A program made the position numbers and the translations under genes. Positions 1 through 7,252 of a DNA stretch of 64,000 nt are shown piece after piece. The stretch lies in assembly GCF_027594865.1 (NCBI RefSeq), contig NZ_CP089391.1, positions 4,804,501 through 4,868,500 on the forward strand, in the 5' to 3' direction. Source of the DNA: Bradyrhizobium xenonodulans (GTDB lineage Bacteria; Pseudomonadota; Alphaproteobacteria; Rhizobiales; Xanthobacteraceae). The notes under the pieces were generated by a model. It saw nothing but the letters and a program-made list of their open reading frames with translations, made no database searches and was not told the origin of the DNA. How positions within the stretch are numbered: position 1 is the stretch's first letter; each line of letters opens with the position of its first letter.

Positions 1-1310
1 GGCGTGCGCCGGGCGGCGCCGTGCGCTGGTGGCTGGCGCAGTCACTGCGGGCTCTCGGCGCCGACATCGCCACGCGCGGGGGATCGCTGATCCTGCGCAA
101 GGGGCCGGCGGCCAAGGTCATCAGTGAAGTGGCGCGCGAGAGCACTGCCGTGGCCGTCTACTGGAACGCGATCGCACAGGCGGCGCATCAGGCGGTTGAG
201 AGGCGGCTCGAAGCGGCGCTGACGAAGCTCGGCGTGGAGTCGCGAAGTTTCCCCGGCGACCTGCTGGTGCCGCCCTCGACGATCCGCAACAAGGAAGGCC
301 GGGGCCTGCGCGTGTTCACGCCGTTCTGGCGGCGAGTCCTATCGCTCGGCGATCCGCCCAAACCATTGCCCGCACCGAAGGAACTGCGCCCGGGTCCGAA
401 GCTCGCCAGCGACGCGCTGGAGAGCTGGAAACTCGAGCCGACCAAGCCGGATTGGGCGGGTGGTCTGCGCGAGCGTCGGACGCCGGGCGAGGCCGCCGCC
501 CGCGCGCGCCTCCGCAACTTCCTCAAGCACGCCGCGCGCTTCTATGTCGGCGATCGCGACCGCCCGGATCGCGAAGGCACGTCAGGCCTGTCGCCTCACC
601 TGAGATTCGGCGAGCTCAGCCCGCGCCAAGTCTGGCACGCCGCGCGCTTCGCCGCGGCGGAGAATCCCGCGATCGGGTCCGGCGTCGAGAAGTTCCTGAG
701 CGAGCTCGGCTGGCGCGAGTTCTGCCGCCACCTCCTCCACGATCACCCCGACCTTGCCACCAAAAACCTGCAAGCCAATTTCGACGACTTCCCCTGGAAG
801 GACGACAAGAGAGCCCTCACCGCCTGGCAACGCGGCCTCACGGGCTATCCCATCGTCGATGCCGGCCTGCGCGAGCTCTGGCACACCGGCGTGATGCATA
901 ACCGGGTACGGATGGTCGTCGCCTCCTTCCTGGTCAAGCATCTCCTGATCGACTGGCGCGATGGCGAAAGCTGGTTCTGGGACACGCTGGTCGATGCGGA
1001 TGCCGGCAGTAATCCCGCGAATTGGCAGTGGGTCGCCGGCTGCGGCGCCGACGCTGCGCCGTATTTCCGGGTGTTCAATCCAACGCTTCAGGGCGAGAAG
1101 TTCGACCCCGATGGAACCTATGTCCGGCGCTGGGTGCCGGAGCTGAAGGACGTGCCGGCCAAGCTGATCCACCAACCCTGGCAGGCAGCGCCGATCGAGC
1201 TTGCAAGCGCCGGCGTCACGCTCGGCAAGACCTATCCGCTGCCGATCGTCGATCACGCCAGGGGACGCGAGCGCGCGCTCGCCGCCTACACAAAGATCCG
1301 CAAAGGTTGA
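1..1310 (+). CDS. phrB: Deoxyribodipyrimidine photolyase (5'-truncated by window edge)
   Basis: Class I photolyase that uses FADH- and blue light to split cyclobutane pyrimidine dimers in DNA. The reading frame is open to base 3 of the window, so the true start lies upstream; about 435 residues are visible and roughly 40-50 N-terminal residues of the antenna-binding Rossmann domain are missing. The FAD-binding helical domain is complete: LRFGELSPRQVW near base 600, the DAGLRELWHTGVMHNRVRM stretch near 860-920, and NWQWVAGCGADAAPYFRVFN near 1020-1080, which is the flavin and dimer pocket. It ends with the usual YPLPIVDH tail. No neighbour appears co-transcribed; a promoter for the next gene starts right after the stop. 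A cryptochrome-like photoreceptor is less likely because the sequence follows the bacterial CPD enzyme pattern. Confidence 0.93.
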   Translation, partial: RAPGGAVRWWLAQSLRALGADIATRGGSLILRKGPAAKVISEVARESTAVAVYWNAIAQAAHQAVERRLEAALTKLGVESRSFPGDLLVPPSTIRNKEGRGLRVFTPFWRRVLSLGDPPKPLPAPKELRPGPKLASDALESWKLEPTKPDWAGGLRERRTPGEAAARARLRNFLKHAARFYVGDRDRPDREGTSGLSPHLRFGELSPRQVWHAARFAAAENPAIGSGVEKFLSELGWREFCRHLLHDHPDLATKNLQANFDDFPWKDDKRALTAWQRGLTGYPIVDAGLRELWHTGVMHNRVRMVVASFLVKHLLIDWRDGESWFWDTLVDADAGSNPANWQWVAGCGADAAPYFRVFNPTLQGEKFDPDGTYVRRWVPELKDVPAKLIHQPWQAAPIELASAGVTLGKTYPLPIVDHARGRERALAAYTKIRKG

Positions 1311-1318
1311 GCGTTGCT

Positions 1319-1346
1319 TTGACACAATTATGAAACGCGCTATCGT
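1319..1346 (+). promoter_or_regulatory. Sigma-70-type promoter for the lysine-rich protein gene
   Basis: TTGACA at 1319-1324, a 16-base spacer, and TATCGT at 1341-1346. The predicted transcript start is about 25 bases before the ATG at 1377. The -35 is a consensus match and the -10 is weaker. It lies in the gap after the photolyase stop codon, which suits a separate promoter for the downstream gene. Confidence 0.5.
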
Positions 1347-1376
1347 CATCGCTCCATACAAACCGTGGGGGACGAT

Positions 1377-1685
1377 ATGGACGACGATAAGCCGATCACC
1401 GAACAAGCGATGGAGACGATCACCACCGCCGTGGAAGCAACCAAGGACGCCGCTGTCATTGCCGTCAAGAAGGTGAAGAAAGCCGCCAAGAAGGTCGCAA
1501 AGAAGGTCACGCCGAAGAAGGCTGCGAAGAAGAAAGCCGCCAAGAAGTCTTCGAAGAAAGCTGCAAAGAAGTCGTCGAAGAAGGCAGCCAAGAAGTCCGC
1601 GAAAAAGGCGACCAAGAAATCTGCAAAGAAGGCTGCCAAGAAAGCTGCCAAGTCGAAAAAGAAGGCCAAGAAGGCCAAGCGCTGA
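1377..1685 (+). CDS. Lysine/alanine-rich histone H1-like protein
   Basis: A 102-residue protein with an acidic N-terminus (MDDDKP) followed from about residue 35 by repeated KKAAKK and KKSSKK units. Such tails resemble eukaryotic histone H1 C-termini and bacterial H1-like proteins (AlgP, HctB, PhaF tails) that bind DNA without sequence specificity. I chose the ATG at 1377 because GGGGGA at 1367-1372 sits at ribosome-binding distance; an in-frame GTG at 1365 would add four residues but overlaps that site. It is monocistronic, with its own promoter. A nucleoid-compacting role is inferred from composition only. Its tail resembles the C-terminal extension of the adenylate kinase at 61.7 kb. Confidence 0.85.
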   Translation: MDDDKPITEQAMETITTAVEATKDAAVIAVKKVKKAAKKVAKKVTPKKAAKKKAAKKSSKKAAKKSSKKAAKKSAKKATKKSAKKAAKKAAKSKKKAKKAKR

Positions 1686-1739
1686 TCGCAGCGCTCGGAG
1701 TCTCCGGGTGCAGACGCGCCCGGGGACTCCAGCGATACC

Positions 1740-2486
1740 CTACCCTCGCGGCTTGGCTGCGCGCCGGCCGGCGTGATGCTCGCCTTGCGGATCGCGGAAT
1801 TCGCTGCGATGGCCGCGCCGGTCCTCCTTGGCAAACCGACGCCGCTTCTCGGGCGAACCGAACTGCTTGACCACCCTCCTGCCGTTGACCTTCTTGATGA
1901 CGTAGCCGCCCTCGGTCATGGAGAACGGGGCCTTCAGCGACCCCATGTGGTCGAACCTGGTGCCGCGCGGGTGCTTGAACGGCTCGAACCAGGACGGATA
2001 GACGAAGTTCGACATCGGAAAGCCGTTGACGAGGAAGGCCTCTTCCTCGACGGCATCGCAGACCTCATAGGCATATTGGGTGTGCCGGGTCTTGTCGGCC
2101 CACAGATTGGCCATGGGATCGAGCACCATCTCGAACAGCTCGTGCGAGGCCGCCAGGCTGACCGGATCGTCCTCGCCCAGCGCCTTGAGGAAAATCTTCG
2201 AAATCGGCTGTCCGCGATGCGTCAGCTCGTGCCGGCCAAGGAAGTTCTTGTGGGTGGCATCGTCGAAATAGACCAGTTGCCAGTCGGTGGGCTTCGGCTT
2301 GCGGGTGACGTCGAGATCGACCGGATAGCCCCAGACCGGTAAGAAATGCTCGTCGTAGCACTTCTGGAGCGCGGCCGTGAGCCGCGCCATCATCCGGTCG
2401 CTCATCATCTCCTCTGCGTAGTTGATGCAGGCAATCCGGACCGGCTTCAGGGATCTGCCGAGCAGTGCGCGCCGCGCCTTCTTCAT
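1740..2486 (-). CDS. Hypothetical protein with a zincin-like HELFE motif
   Basis: Protein of 248 residues. The start at 2486 (MKKARR) was chosen because the upstream 54 codons of the open frame read like non-coding sequence. In the middle is ASHELFEMVLDP, which resembles a metal-binding HExxE/HExxH helix, followed by a YEVCDAVEEE stretch and a conserved-looking MSNFVYPSWF segment. A short hydrophilic Arg/Lys-rich tail closes the protein. There is no signal peptide and no membrane segment. I cannot assign a named family with certainty; a metal-dependent peptidase or a relative that has lost activity is an inference from the HELFE motif. It is separated from the EamA gene upstream by about 95 bases and may be expressed alone. 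Confidence 0.8.
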   Translation of the reverse strand: MKKARRALLGRSLKPVRIACINYAEEMMSDRMMARLTAALQKCYDEHFLPVWGYPVDLDVTRKPKPTDWQLVYFDDATHKNFLGRHELTHRGQPISKIFLKALGEDDPVSLAASHELFEMVLDPMANLWADKTRHTQYAYEVCDAVEEEAFLVNGFPMSNFVYPSWFEPFKHPRGTRFDHMGSLKAPFSMTEGGYVIKKVNGRRVVKQFGSPEKRRRFAKEDRRGHRSEFRDPQGEHHAGRRAAKPRG

Positions 2487-2580
2487 GGAAATCACCGTGT
2501 CAAAGGGAAGCTGAAATGCGGTCAGCGTAACACGACGCGCCGTGCACGTCAGGGATGTATTCCCCGGTGCGGCCTTCCGT

Positions 2581-3453
2581 CTAGAAGCGCCGATTGACCA
2601 CGAACACTGCCGCCGCGCACATCGCCATGCCGGCAATCGCCAGCGCATCGAGCTTCTCCCCGAACAGCAGATAGGCCATCAGCGCGGTGACCGCAGGCAC
2701 CAGGTAGAACAGGCTCGCGACCGAAGTTGCCGCGGCGTGGCGGATCAGCCAGTAGAGCAGCCCGATCGATCCGATCGACAGCGCCACGGCGAGCCAGGCG
2801 AGCGCGAGCACGAACTCCCGTGTCCAGTGCACCACACGCTCCTCGAACAGGAAGGCCCCGACCGCGAAGAAAATGGTGACGGCGACATATTGCACGAGAT
2901 TGCCGGCACGCCAGTCGATGTGGTTGCAGTAGCGGCGCTGATAGAGCGTGCCGAGCGTGATGCTGATCAGCGAGACCACCGAGGCGAGCCAGCCGAGCCC
3001 GGCTTCGCCGCTCATGGGACGGCCGTGCAGGATCAGCACCACGCCGCCGAGGCCAAGCACGAGACCGGCCCATTGCACCGGCGTCACCTTCTCGCCGAGC
3101 CAGCGGTTGGCAATGGTCGAGGTCAGGATCGGCTGCAGGCCCGGAATCAGCGCGGAGAGCCCGGCCGGAATCGAATGCGAAATCGCAATCGCGGTGCCGC
3201 CGAGATAGAAGCCATGGACGAGGATACCGGCGACCGCACTATGCGCGATGCCGATACGGTCTGGCCATTTCGGCCGCGCAATGCCAGCGATGATCGCCAT
3301 CAGGCCGACCACGATCGCCATGCGGATGGCGAGATAGGTCAAGGGATCGGCGTTGTTGATGACGTATTTGGTGCCGATGAATCCGGTGCTCCACAGCAGC
3401 ACGAACAGGATCGGCGCGGCGCGGGCGGTCAGGGCTTCTTGATTATGGTTCAT
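2581..3453 (-). CDS. EamA/DMT-family inner-membrane transporter
   Basis: A 290-residue polytopic protein with about ten hydrophobic helices in two EamA repeats, the drug/metabolite transporter layout. The first helix reads APILFVLLWSTGFIGTKYVI and the second repeat carries AGLVLGLGGVVLIL. These carriers usually export amino acids, purines or other small metabolites; the substrate cannot be read from sequence. The start at 3453 (MNHNQEAL) is preferred over an ATG four codons upstream because GAGGG sits at the right spacing. It ends 94 bases before the HELFE protein start, so a shared transcript is possible but not shown. Confidence 0.9.
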   Translation of the reverse strand: MNHNQEALTARAAPILFVLLWSTGFIGTKYVINNADPLTYLAIRMAIVVGLMAIIAGIARPKWPDRIGIAHSAVAGILVHGFYLGGTAIAISHSIPAGLSALIPGLQPILTSTIANRWLGEKVTPVQWAGLVLGLGGVVLILHGRPMSGEAGLGWLASVVSLISITLGTLYQRRYCNHIDWRAGNLVQYVAVTIFFAVGAFLFEERVVHWTREFVLALAWLAVALSIGSIGLLYWLIRHAAATSVASLFYLVPAVTALMAYLLFGEKLDALAIAGMAMCAAAVFVVNRRF

Positions 3454-3550
3454 TGCCGCCCTCATTGCCCCAGCGGGGCCTGTGCGGCAATGCGAATTTC
3501 GTCTGGACGATGCTGCGCTGCGAGCGACCGCGGCGGACCGGCTCAGCCGC

Positions 3551-3997
3551 TCACCATTCTTCAGGACAGGGGTCGATGATCTTCCAGAGCTCGACGCCGT
3601 TCTTGATCTTCTTCATGTCGGTGGTGAGCCCGCCATTGCGGCGGATCCATTCCTTCACCGTGCTCGGGTAGTAGGACATCAGGTCGGACGTCCCCTCCGC
3701 GCTGGTGACCTTGATACCGAAGGTAAAGGCCTTGTCGTAATAGGCCTGATGGAAGCCGAGGCTGGCCCGCGGCGTCACGCAGATCTTGTTCATCGGCACG
3801 ATGCCGAGCACCAGCGTGCAGGCCGAGTTGCAGATGCCGTCGATGATGACGCGCTCGCCCTTCTCGCGGACCCGCTTGTACTTGGCCTTGTACTCCTCGA
3901 CGTAACCGCCGTGGTCGCGGGTGATGTGCAGCTCGGCACGCGCCGGCGTGGTGGCGGCGACGAAGAGCAACAGCAGGCTCAAAAGCGTGATGCGCAT
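3551..3997 (-). CDS. Secreted ClpP-like (Ser-His) periplasmic protein
   Basis: A 148-residue protein with a signal peptide (residues 1-21, cleavage after TPARA). The mature part has IIDGICNSACTLVLG at 52-65 and ASLGFHQA at 78-85. This places a serine (Ser58) and a histidine (His83) in the arrangement seen in COG3904-type periplasmic proteins with a ClpP/crotonase fold, where the Ser in the SAC motif corresponds to the ClpP nucleophile. Length is somewhat short for the family. Catalysis is an inference from the two motifs. There is no operon partner; a 303-base gap separates it from the next rightward gene. Confidence 0.8.
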   Translation of the reverse strand: MRITLLSLLLLFVAATTPARAELHITRDHGGYVEEYKAKYKRVREKGERVIIDGICNSACTLVLGIVPMNKICVTPRASLGFHQAYYDKAFTFGIKVTSAEGTSDLMSYYPSTVKEWIRRNGGLTTDMKKIKNGVELWKIIDPCPEEW

Positions 3998-4300
3998 GGC
4001 GAGGTGACGGCGAAAGCCTTCAGGAATGGATCGGCCTTGAGGGACCCCCCAAGAACCGTTCGGGGGCCGGCGACAGGATTCTTAAGCGAATTCTCTTTGG
4101 TCATACTTGTGTGGGGAATTCGTTAAGCATCCCGAAAAGGCCAAAAATGGGCAACCTTCGGCCCTGCTCCCGGCATTTCTGTCACACCCCTCCGGGAATC
4201 TGCGGGATGGGCCCCGTTTTCCGGGTGCCGGATGGGTGTCCGGGCGCCCCGAAATGGCTATAAACAGCGGACCTATTCGCGCGGGTTCCGGAGAATCGAG
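3998..4300. other. Intergenic region between divergent genes
   Basis: About 300 bases with no credible gene. It holds the long imperfect inverted repeat listed separately, and a TATAAA at about 4259-4264, roughly 38 bases before the ATG at 4301, which may be the -10 of that gene. I see no recognisable riboswitch or RNA gene. Confidence 0.5.
4081..4127. repeat. Imperfect inverted repeat with GAATTC/TTAAG arms
   Basis: CTTAAGCGAATTC at 4081-4093 and GAATTCGTTAAG at 4116-4127 are reverse complements except for one extra base, separated by 22 bases. The arms are AT-rich compared with their surroundings. It could be a regulator site for one of the two divergent genes; the TTAA elements loosely recall CtrA half-sites but the spacing does not match. 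Confidence 0.55.
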
Positions 4301-4564
4301 ATGAGCACGTTGAAGCTTGTAGCCGCGGTTGCTGCCCTGTCGGCGGCAATCCTCGCCCCCAGCCTTGCGGAGGCGCGGGGACATCACCGGTACCACCGCT
4401 TCTATGCCAATCCGCTGCCCTATCCGATCAGCTACGTGCACAATTACGGCCCCGGCATCACCCCCGGCACCTTCGCCTTCTACGACGGCCCGTCGACCAA
4501 CCATTGCTACCAGAGCGCGGCCGCCTATGTCGGCCAGGACCGCCGCCGGCACCCCTGCTACTGA
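4301..4564 (+). CDS. Small secreted hypothetical protein
   Basis: An 87-residue protein. Residues 1-24 form a clear signal peptide (MSTLKLVAAV, alanine-rich core, cleavage near SLAEA). The mature part is His/Tyr-rich (RGHHRYHRFYANPLPYP) and ends with SAAAYVGQDRRRHPCY; two cysteines could form a disulfide. No named domain is recognised. Small His/Tyr/Gly-rich exported proteins of this sort recur in this window (5366, 34447, 34847). The ATG at 4301 follows CCGGAGAA at a suitable distance; longer upstream starts would destroy the signal peptide. Confidence 0.82.
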   Translation: MSTLKLVAAVAALSAAILAPSLAEARGHHRYHRFYANPLPYPISYVHNYGPGITPGTFAFYDGPSTNHCYQSAAAYVGQDRRRHPCY

Positions 4565-4596
4565 GGGGCGCAGGCAGGGCCTTTCTGCGGGCGTTC

Positions 4597-5058
4597 CTAT
4601 CCGGCGGCGCCCGACAGCAGCAACTGCTTCTCGATCTCGTAGACCGGCAGCTTGACGAGGTCCTTGCCGACCTCGCCCTGAAGCGCTTTGCGCACCACGT
4701 CCGAATAATCGGCGCGGATCATGCCGAGTGCGCGGGGTGAAGCCACCATGGTCAGCGCCGAGGTCTCACCCGCGCTGACGGCGGCATCGAGCCGGCCGGC
4801 CAGGCTGCGCAGGAAGGCGCGCTCGGCCTCATCGTGCCAATCGGTCTGCTCGACCGAGCTGCGCGCGCCGCCGACGCCCGCATTCAGCCGGCCCGGCGCA
4901 TCGGTGCCTTGCGCATGGGTCGCCGGATTGGGCTGCTCATGCACCTCCCTTGTGTGGAGATTCGGAAACATCTCGTCGCCGAGATTTTCCAGAATGAGCG
5001 CCTTGCGGCCGTCGCACACGACCAGCCAGTCACCCTTGTCGATTCTCATCTTGTCCAT
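4597..5058 (-). CDS. Host attachment family protein
   Basis: A 153-residue soluble protein of the 'protein required for attachment to host cells' family (Host_attach). The N-terminus MRIDKGDWLVVCDGRKALIL and the central NPATHAQGTDAPGRLN segment are typical, as is the C-terminal SPRALGMIRADYSDVVRKAL. The family was named from an Agrobacterium attachment locus, but its biochemical role is unclear; the fold resembles eRF1 domain-2/baeRF proteins, so a translation-related role is possible. It stands alone, transcribed leftward. The start at 5058 includes MDKMRI; the second Met is three codons later. Confidence 0.88.
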   Translation of the reverse strand: MDKMRIDKGDWLVVCDGRKALILENLGDEMFPNLHTREVHEQPNPATHAQGTDAPGRLNAGVGGARSSVEQTDWHDEAERAFLRSLAGRLDAAVSAGETSALTMVASPRALGMIRADYSDVVRKALQGEVGKDLVKLPVYEIEKQLLLSGAAG

Positions 5059-5365
5059 TGCACAGCTCCAAGCAACTTCGCGAGCCTGCTCTTCGAATTC
5101 CTCGAAGGACCGGCCACGGCGACAAGACTAGGGACGAAGCTGCGAAGGCGAATTGCGCAGGATCAAGCATGGTGGCGATGTCGTGCGGGATCACAGCAAC
5201 GCAAGCGCAGCATTGGTACCGCGTGCGAAGCTGGGCTAGTCTGGTGGAGTGAGAGACCGTGGCGGGCTGGCTGAAGATTTGTTCATCAGCATTACATTTC
5301 GGTTCCGCCACAATTTGATCAGAACAACTTCGATATCCTGACCTGCGTCAGCGGAGGAAGACATC
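5059..5365. other. Intergenic region, nothing recognised
   Basis: A 307-base gap between divergent genes. Short open frames here have no protein-like composition. It must carry promoters for the two flanking genes, but I could not identify a convincing -35/-10 pair or an EcfG-type site. GGAGGAAG just before 5366 is the ribosome binding site of the next gene. Confidence 0.4.
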
Positions 5366-5632
5366 ATGAAGCTCAAGATTGGCCTCGTCGCCGCATCCCT
5401 GTTCGGTGCCCTCATGGCATCGCCGGCGGCGTCCGCCATGCCCATCGCACCCGCGCCAGTGGCGCCCGAGGTTTCCAACGTCGAGCAGGTCCGCATGGTC
5501 TGCGACGCCTGGGGACGCTGTTTTTGGCGCCCGAACTATTATGGGTATTACGGGCCGCGGCCGTATTACGGGCCCAGATATTATGGCCCGCGGGTTTATG
5601 GGCCCCGCTATTACGGCTATCGCCGCTGGTGA
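5366..5632 (+). CDS. Secreted Tyr/Gly/Pro-rich repeat protein
   Basis: An 88-residue protein with a signal peptide (1-24, cleavage after SPAASA). After VSNVEQVRMVCDAWGRCFW comes a low-complexity tail of YYGP-like repeats (YYGYYGPRPYYGPRYYGPR) ending YRRW. Two cysteines in CDAWGRC may form a disulfide. Tyr/Gly-rich exported proteins of this size are common in Bradyrhizobium and have no established function; a surface or matrix role is speculation. A strong ribosome binding site (GGAGGAAG) precedes the ATG, and an intrinsic terminator follows five bases after the stop, so the gene is monocistronic. Confidence 0.87.
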   Translation: MKLKIGLVAASLFGALMASPAASAMPIAPAPVAPEVSNVEQVRMVCDAWGRCFWRPNYYGYYGPRPYYGPRYYGPRVYGPRYYGYRRW

Positions 5633-5637
5633 TTTTG

Positions 5638-5664
5638 AAGGGGCCCTCGGGGCCCCTTCGCTTT
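5638..5664 (+). terminator. Intrinsic terminator of the Tyr/Gly-rich protein gene
   Basis: A perfect 9-base-pair stem (AAGGGGCCC at 5638-5646, GGGCCCCTT at 5650-5658) with a TCG loop, followed by CGCTTTT. It lies five bases after the stop codon. Confidence 0.85.
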
Positions 5665-5762
5665 TGCGAGACGGCGGGCGGCGTCGATCTCTTCCAATCT
5701 AGACCGGCTCCAAAACTGATCCAGATCAAAGACGACAGGCGCGATCTCGTCATGCTGTGTCG

Positions 5763-5936
5763 ATGGTGGATTTCATTGTTTTCCGATGCCCCCAGACGGG
5801 CATGAATGTGCAAACGCATCTGGAAAGGCAGCAGAGACCCGAAGGGCGCAGCTTCGAGTCCTTCGCCTGCCCCGCCTGCACGCGCCTGCATTTCATCGAC
5901 CTAGCCTCCGGCCAGCCGATGAGCCGGGACCGTTGA
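5763..5936 (+). CDS. Small zinc-ribbon-like protein
   Basis: A 57-codon frame. The product has CPQTG at residues 9-13 and CPACTRLHF at 37-45, giving three cysteines and a histidine in a zinc-ribbon arrangement. The start MVDFIVFRCP and the LHFIDLASG ending read as a real protein. Small alphaproteobacterial hypothetical proteins with a 'CPxTG ... CxxCxxxH' layout are known to me in outline, but no function is established. It lies between the terminator at 5638 and the AraC gene. A strong ribosome binding site is not evident. Confidence 0.65.
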   Translation: MVDFIVFRCPQTGMNVQTHLERQQRPEGRSFESFACPACTRLHFIDLASGQPMSRDR

Positions 5937-6094
5937 CGGTGACATCGATCTACCGGGAATTTGCCCGCGCCTCGTGACATGATGTCCGCAATACTACGGC
6001 CAGGAATCCGGTTTACTGAATCGCGATGTTTCGCCATTGATTGCGATGTATCGACATTCATTTAATCGTCACATTGCAGCATCCGGCCAGACGC

Positions 6095-7060
6095 ATGTTT
6101 TTCGACGCTCTCGCCCCCTCGTCCGCACTCCAGCTGATCCGATTTGCCGATGTCGACGCGTTTCGGCCGGCCGAGTCGATGGAAGATGCCCGGAGCATTC
6201 CCCTCGACGTCGCCAATTTCGCGGCAGCCCGTGCGGTCGTGAATCTGCCGGGGTGCCGGATCATCGTGGCGCGCTCGTTTGCGCGCATTCTCGATAGCGC
6301 TTATCGCGCGCCGGGCGGCATGGTGATCCTGCCGATGACCGACGATCTGCGCGCCAGCTCGGGCGGCATAGAGCTCGACTCGCGCGTTTTCATCGCCTTG
6401 CGCGGCAATCATCACTGCCATTTCGTCGAGCATCAGACCAATTACCACGCGCTGATCATGTTCTCGCCCGCGCTGAGGGATCGCGACTGGTTCGATCGCG
6501 CCGACTCATTGTGGGTTCGCAGCGCGGACCCCGCCGCTCTTTTCTACGCGCGGCAGCTCGTGCAGGACATCCTGCGGACCGCGTCGGTCGAGCCGCACAT
6601 GTTCGAAACCACCGAGGTCGCCGCGCATCTCCAGGAGGGCCTGCTGCTCGCCCTCGACGATTTGTTTCAAATCGACCCGCTGTCGGAGCGCGGCGCGCCG
6701 AATGCAAGCGCGCGATCCGCCAGGCTCGTGCAGCAGATCGACGATTACGTCACGGCCTATCCGACCGCACCGATCTATACGGCCGATCTCGCCGGCGAAT
6801 TCGGCGTCTCGGTCCGGACGCTCGGCGGGGCGGTCAGCAAGGTGCGCGGCATGAGCCTGCATCAATACATCCGCCTGAAGCGGCTATGGGCGACGCGCGC
6901 GCGGCTCCTCAAGGGCGGCGGTGCGACGGTCGCCACATGCGCCCGCGCCCAGGGCTTTCATCACCTCGGCGAGTTTGCCGCCGCCTACCGCGCGACCTTT
7001 CACGAGACTCCCTCGGAGACCCTGGCCCGGGCCAGGCACACCGGTCTTGCCGCAAGCTGA
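6095..7060 (+). CDS. AraC-family transcriptional regulator (AraC-binding-like N-domain)
   Basis: A 321-residue regulator. The N-terminal two thirds look like the 'AraC-binding-like' cupin domain (VNLPGCRIIVARSFAR ... VFIALRGNHHCHFVE). The C-terminal ~100 residues form two helix-turn-helices: DLAGEFGVSVRTLGGAVSK and CARAQGFHHLGEFAAAYRATF. The ATG at 6095 is chosen; a TTG at 6041 would add 18 residues of uncertain quality, and neither has a strong ribosome binding site. Targets are unknown. It is followed by an EcfG-type promoter and a candidate small RNA on the same strand. Confidence 0.88.
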   Translation: MFFDALAPSSALQLIRFADVDAFRPAESMEDARSIPLDVANFAAARAVVNLPGCRIIVARSFARILDSAYRAPGGMVILPMTDDLRASSGGIELDSRVFIALRGNHHCHFVEHQTNYHALIMFSPALRDRDWFDRADSLWVRSADPAALFYARQLVQDILRTASVEPHMFETTEVAAHLQEGLLLALDDLFQIDPLSERGAPNASARSARLVQQIDDYVTAYPTAPIYTADLAGEFGVSVRTLGGAVSKVRGMSLHQYIRLKRLWATRARLLKGGGATVATCARAQGFHHLGEFAAAYRATFHETPSETLARARHTGLAAS

Positions 7061-7116
7061 CATCACTGGCCGCGGCACCGGCTGCTCGGCCCTGGACTTG
7101 TGCGTCGAGCAATTCG

Positions 7117-7141
7117 GGAACCAGTTCCTTCGAACCGCGTT
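7117..7141 (+). promoter_or_regulatory. Sigma-EcfG-type (general stress response) promoter
   Basis: GGAAC at 7117-7121, exactly 16 bases, then CGTT at 7138-7141. This is the full consensus reported for alphaproteobacterial EcfG sigma factors (GGAAC-N16/17-CGTT). The predicted start of transcription is about 7147-7149, directly before two hairpins that end in a U-tract. Confidence 0.75.
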
Positions 7142-7147
7142 ACCCAG

Positions 7148-7220
7148 TTCAAGCAGTGCGCCGTCAGCCAGCCCCGGTGGCGCACTGAAGAGCCCCGCGC
7201 CTCCACGCGCGGGGCTTTTT
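7148..7220 (+). ncRNA. Candidate EcfG-dependent small RNA (two hairpins)
   Basis: A predicted transcript of about 73 nt starts just downstream of the EcfG-type promoter. Hairpin 1 has a perfect 9-bp stem (CAGTGCGCC 7154-7162 with GGCGCACTG 7179-7187) and a 16-nt loop containing CAGCCAGCCCC. Hairpin 2 has a perfect 10-bp stem (7191-7200 with 7207-7216, loop CTCCAC) followed by a T-run, an intrinsic terminator. No open frame fits inside. Layout (stress promoter, C-rich loop, terminator) is what a trans-acting small RNA would show; the C-rich loop could pair with G-rich ribosome binding sites. Alternatively it is a leader of the small membrane protein gene at 7253, with the terminator acting as an attenuator. 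Confidence 0.6.
7191..7220 (+). terminator. Intrinsic terminator of the candidate small RNA
   Basis: AGCCCCGCGC at 7191-7200 pairs perfectly with GCGCGGGGCT at 7207-7216, followed by TTTT. It lies 130 bases after the AraC stop codon and 32 bases before the next start codon. Confidence 0.85.
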
Positions 7221-7252
7221 CTCGCCGTCAACCGGGTGGTTCAGGGAAAAGC

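Noticed and set aside
2542..3579. 345-codon open frame on the plus strand
   Set aside because: Antisense to the EamA transporter; charged, His/Asp-rich shadow composition.
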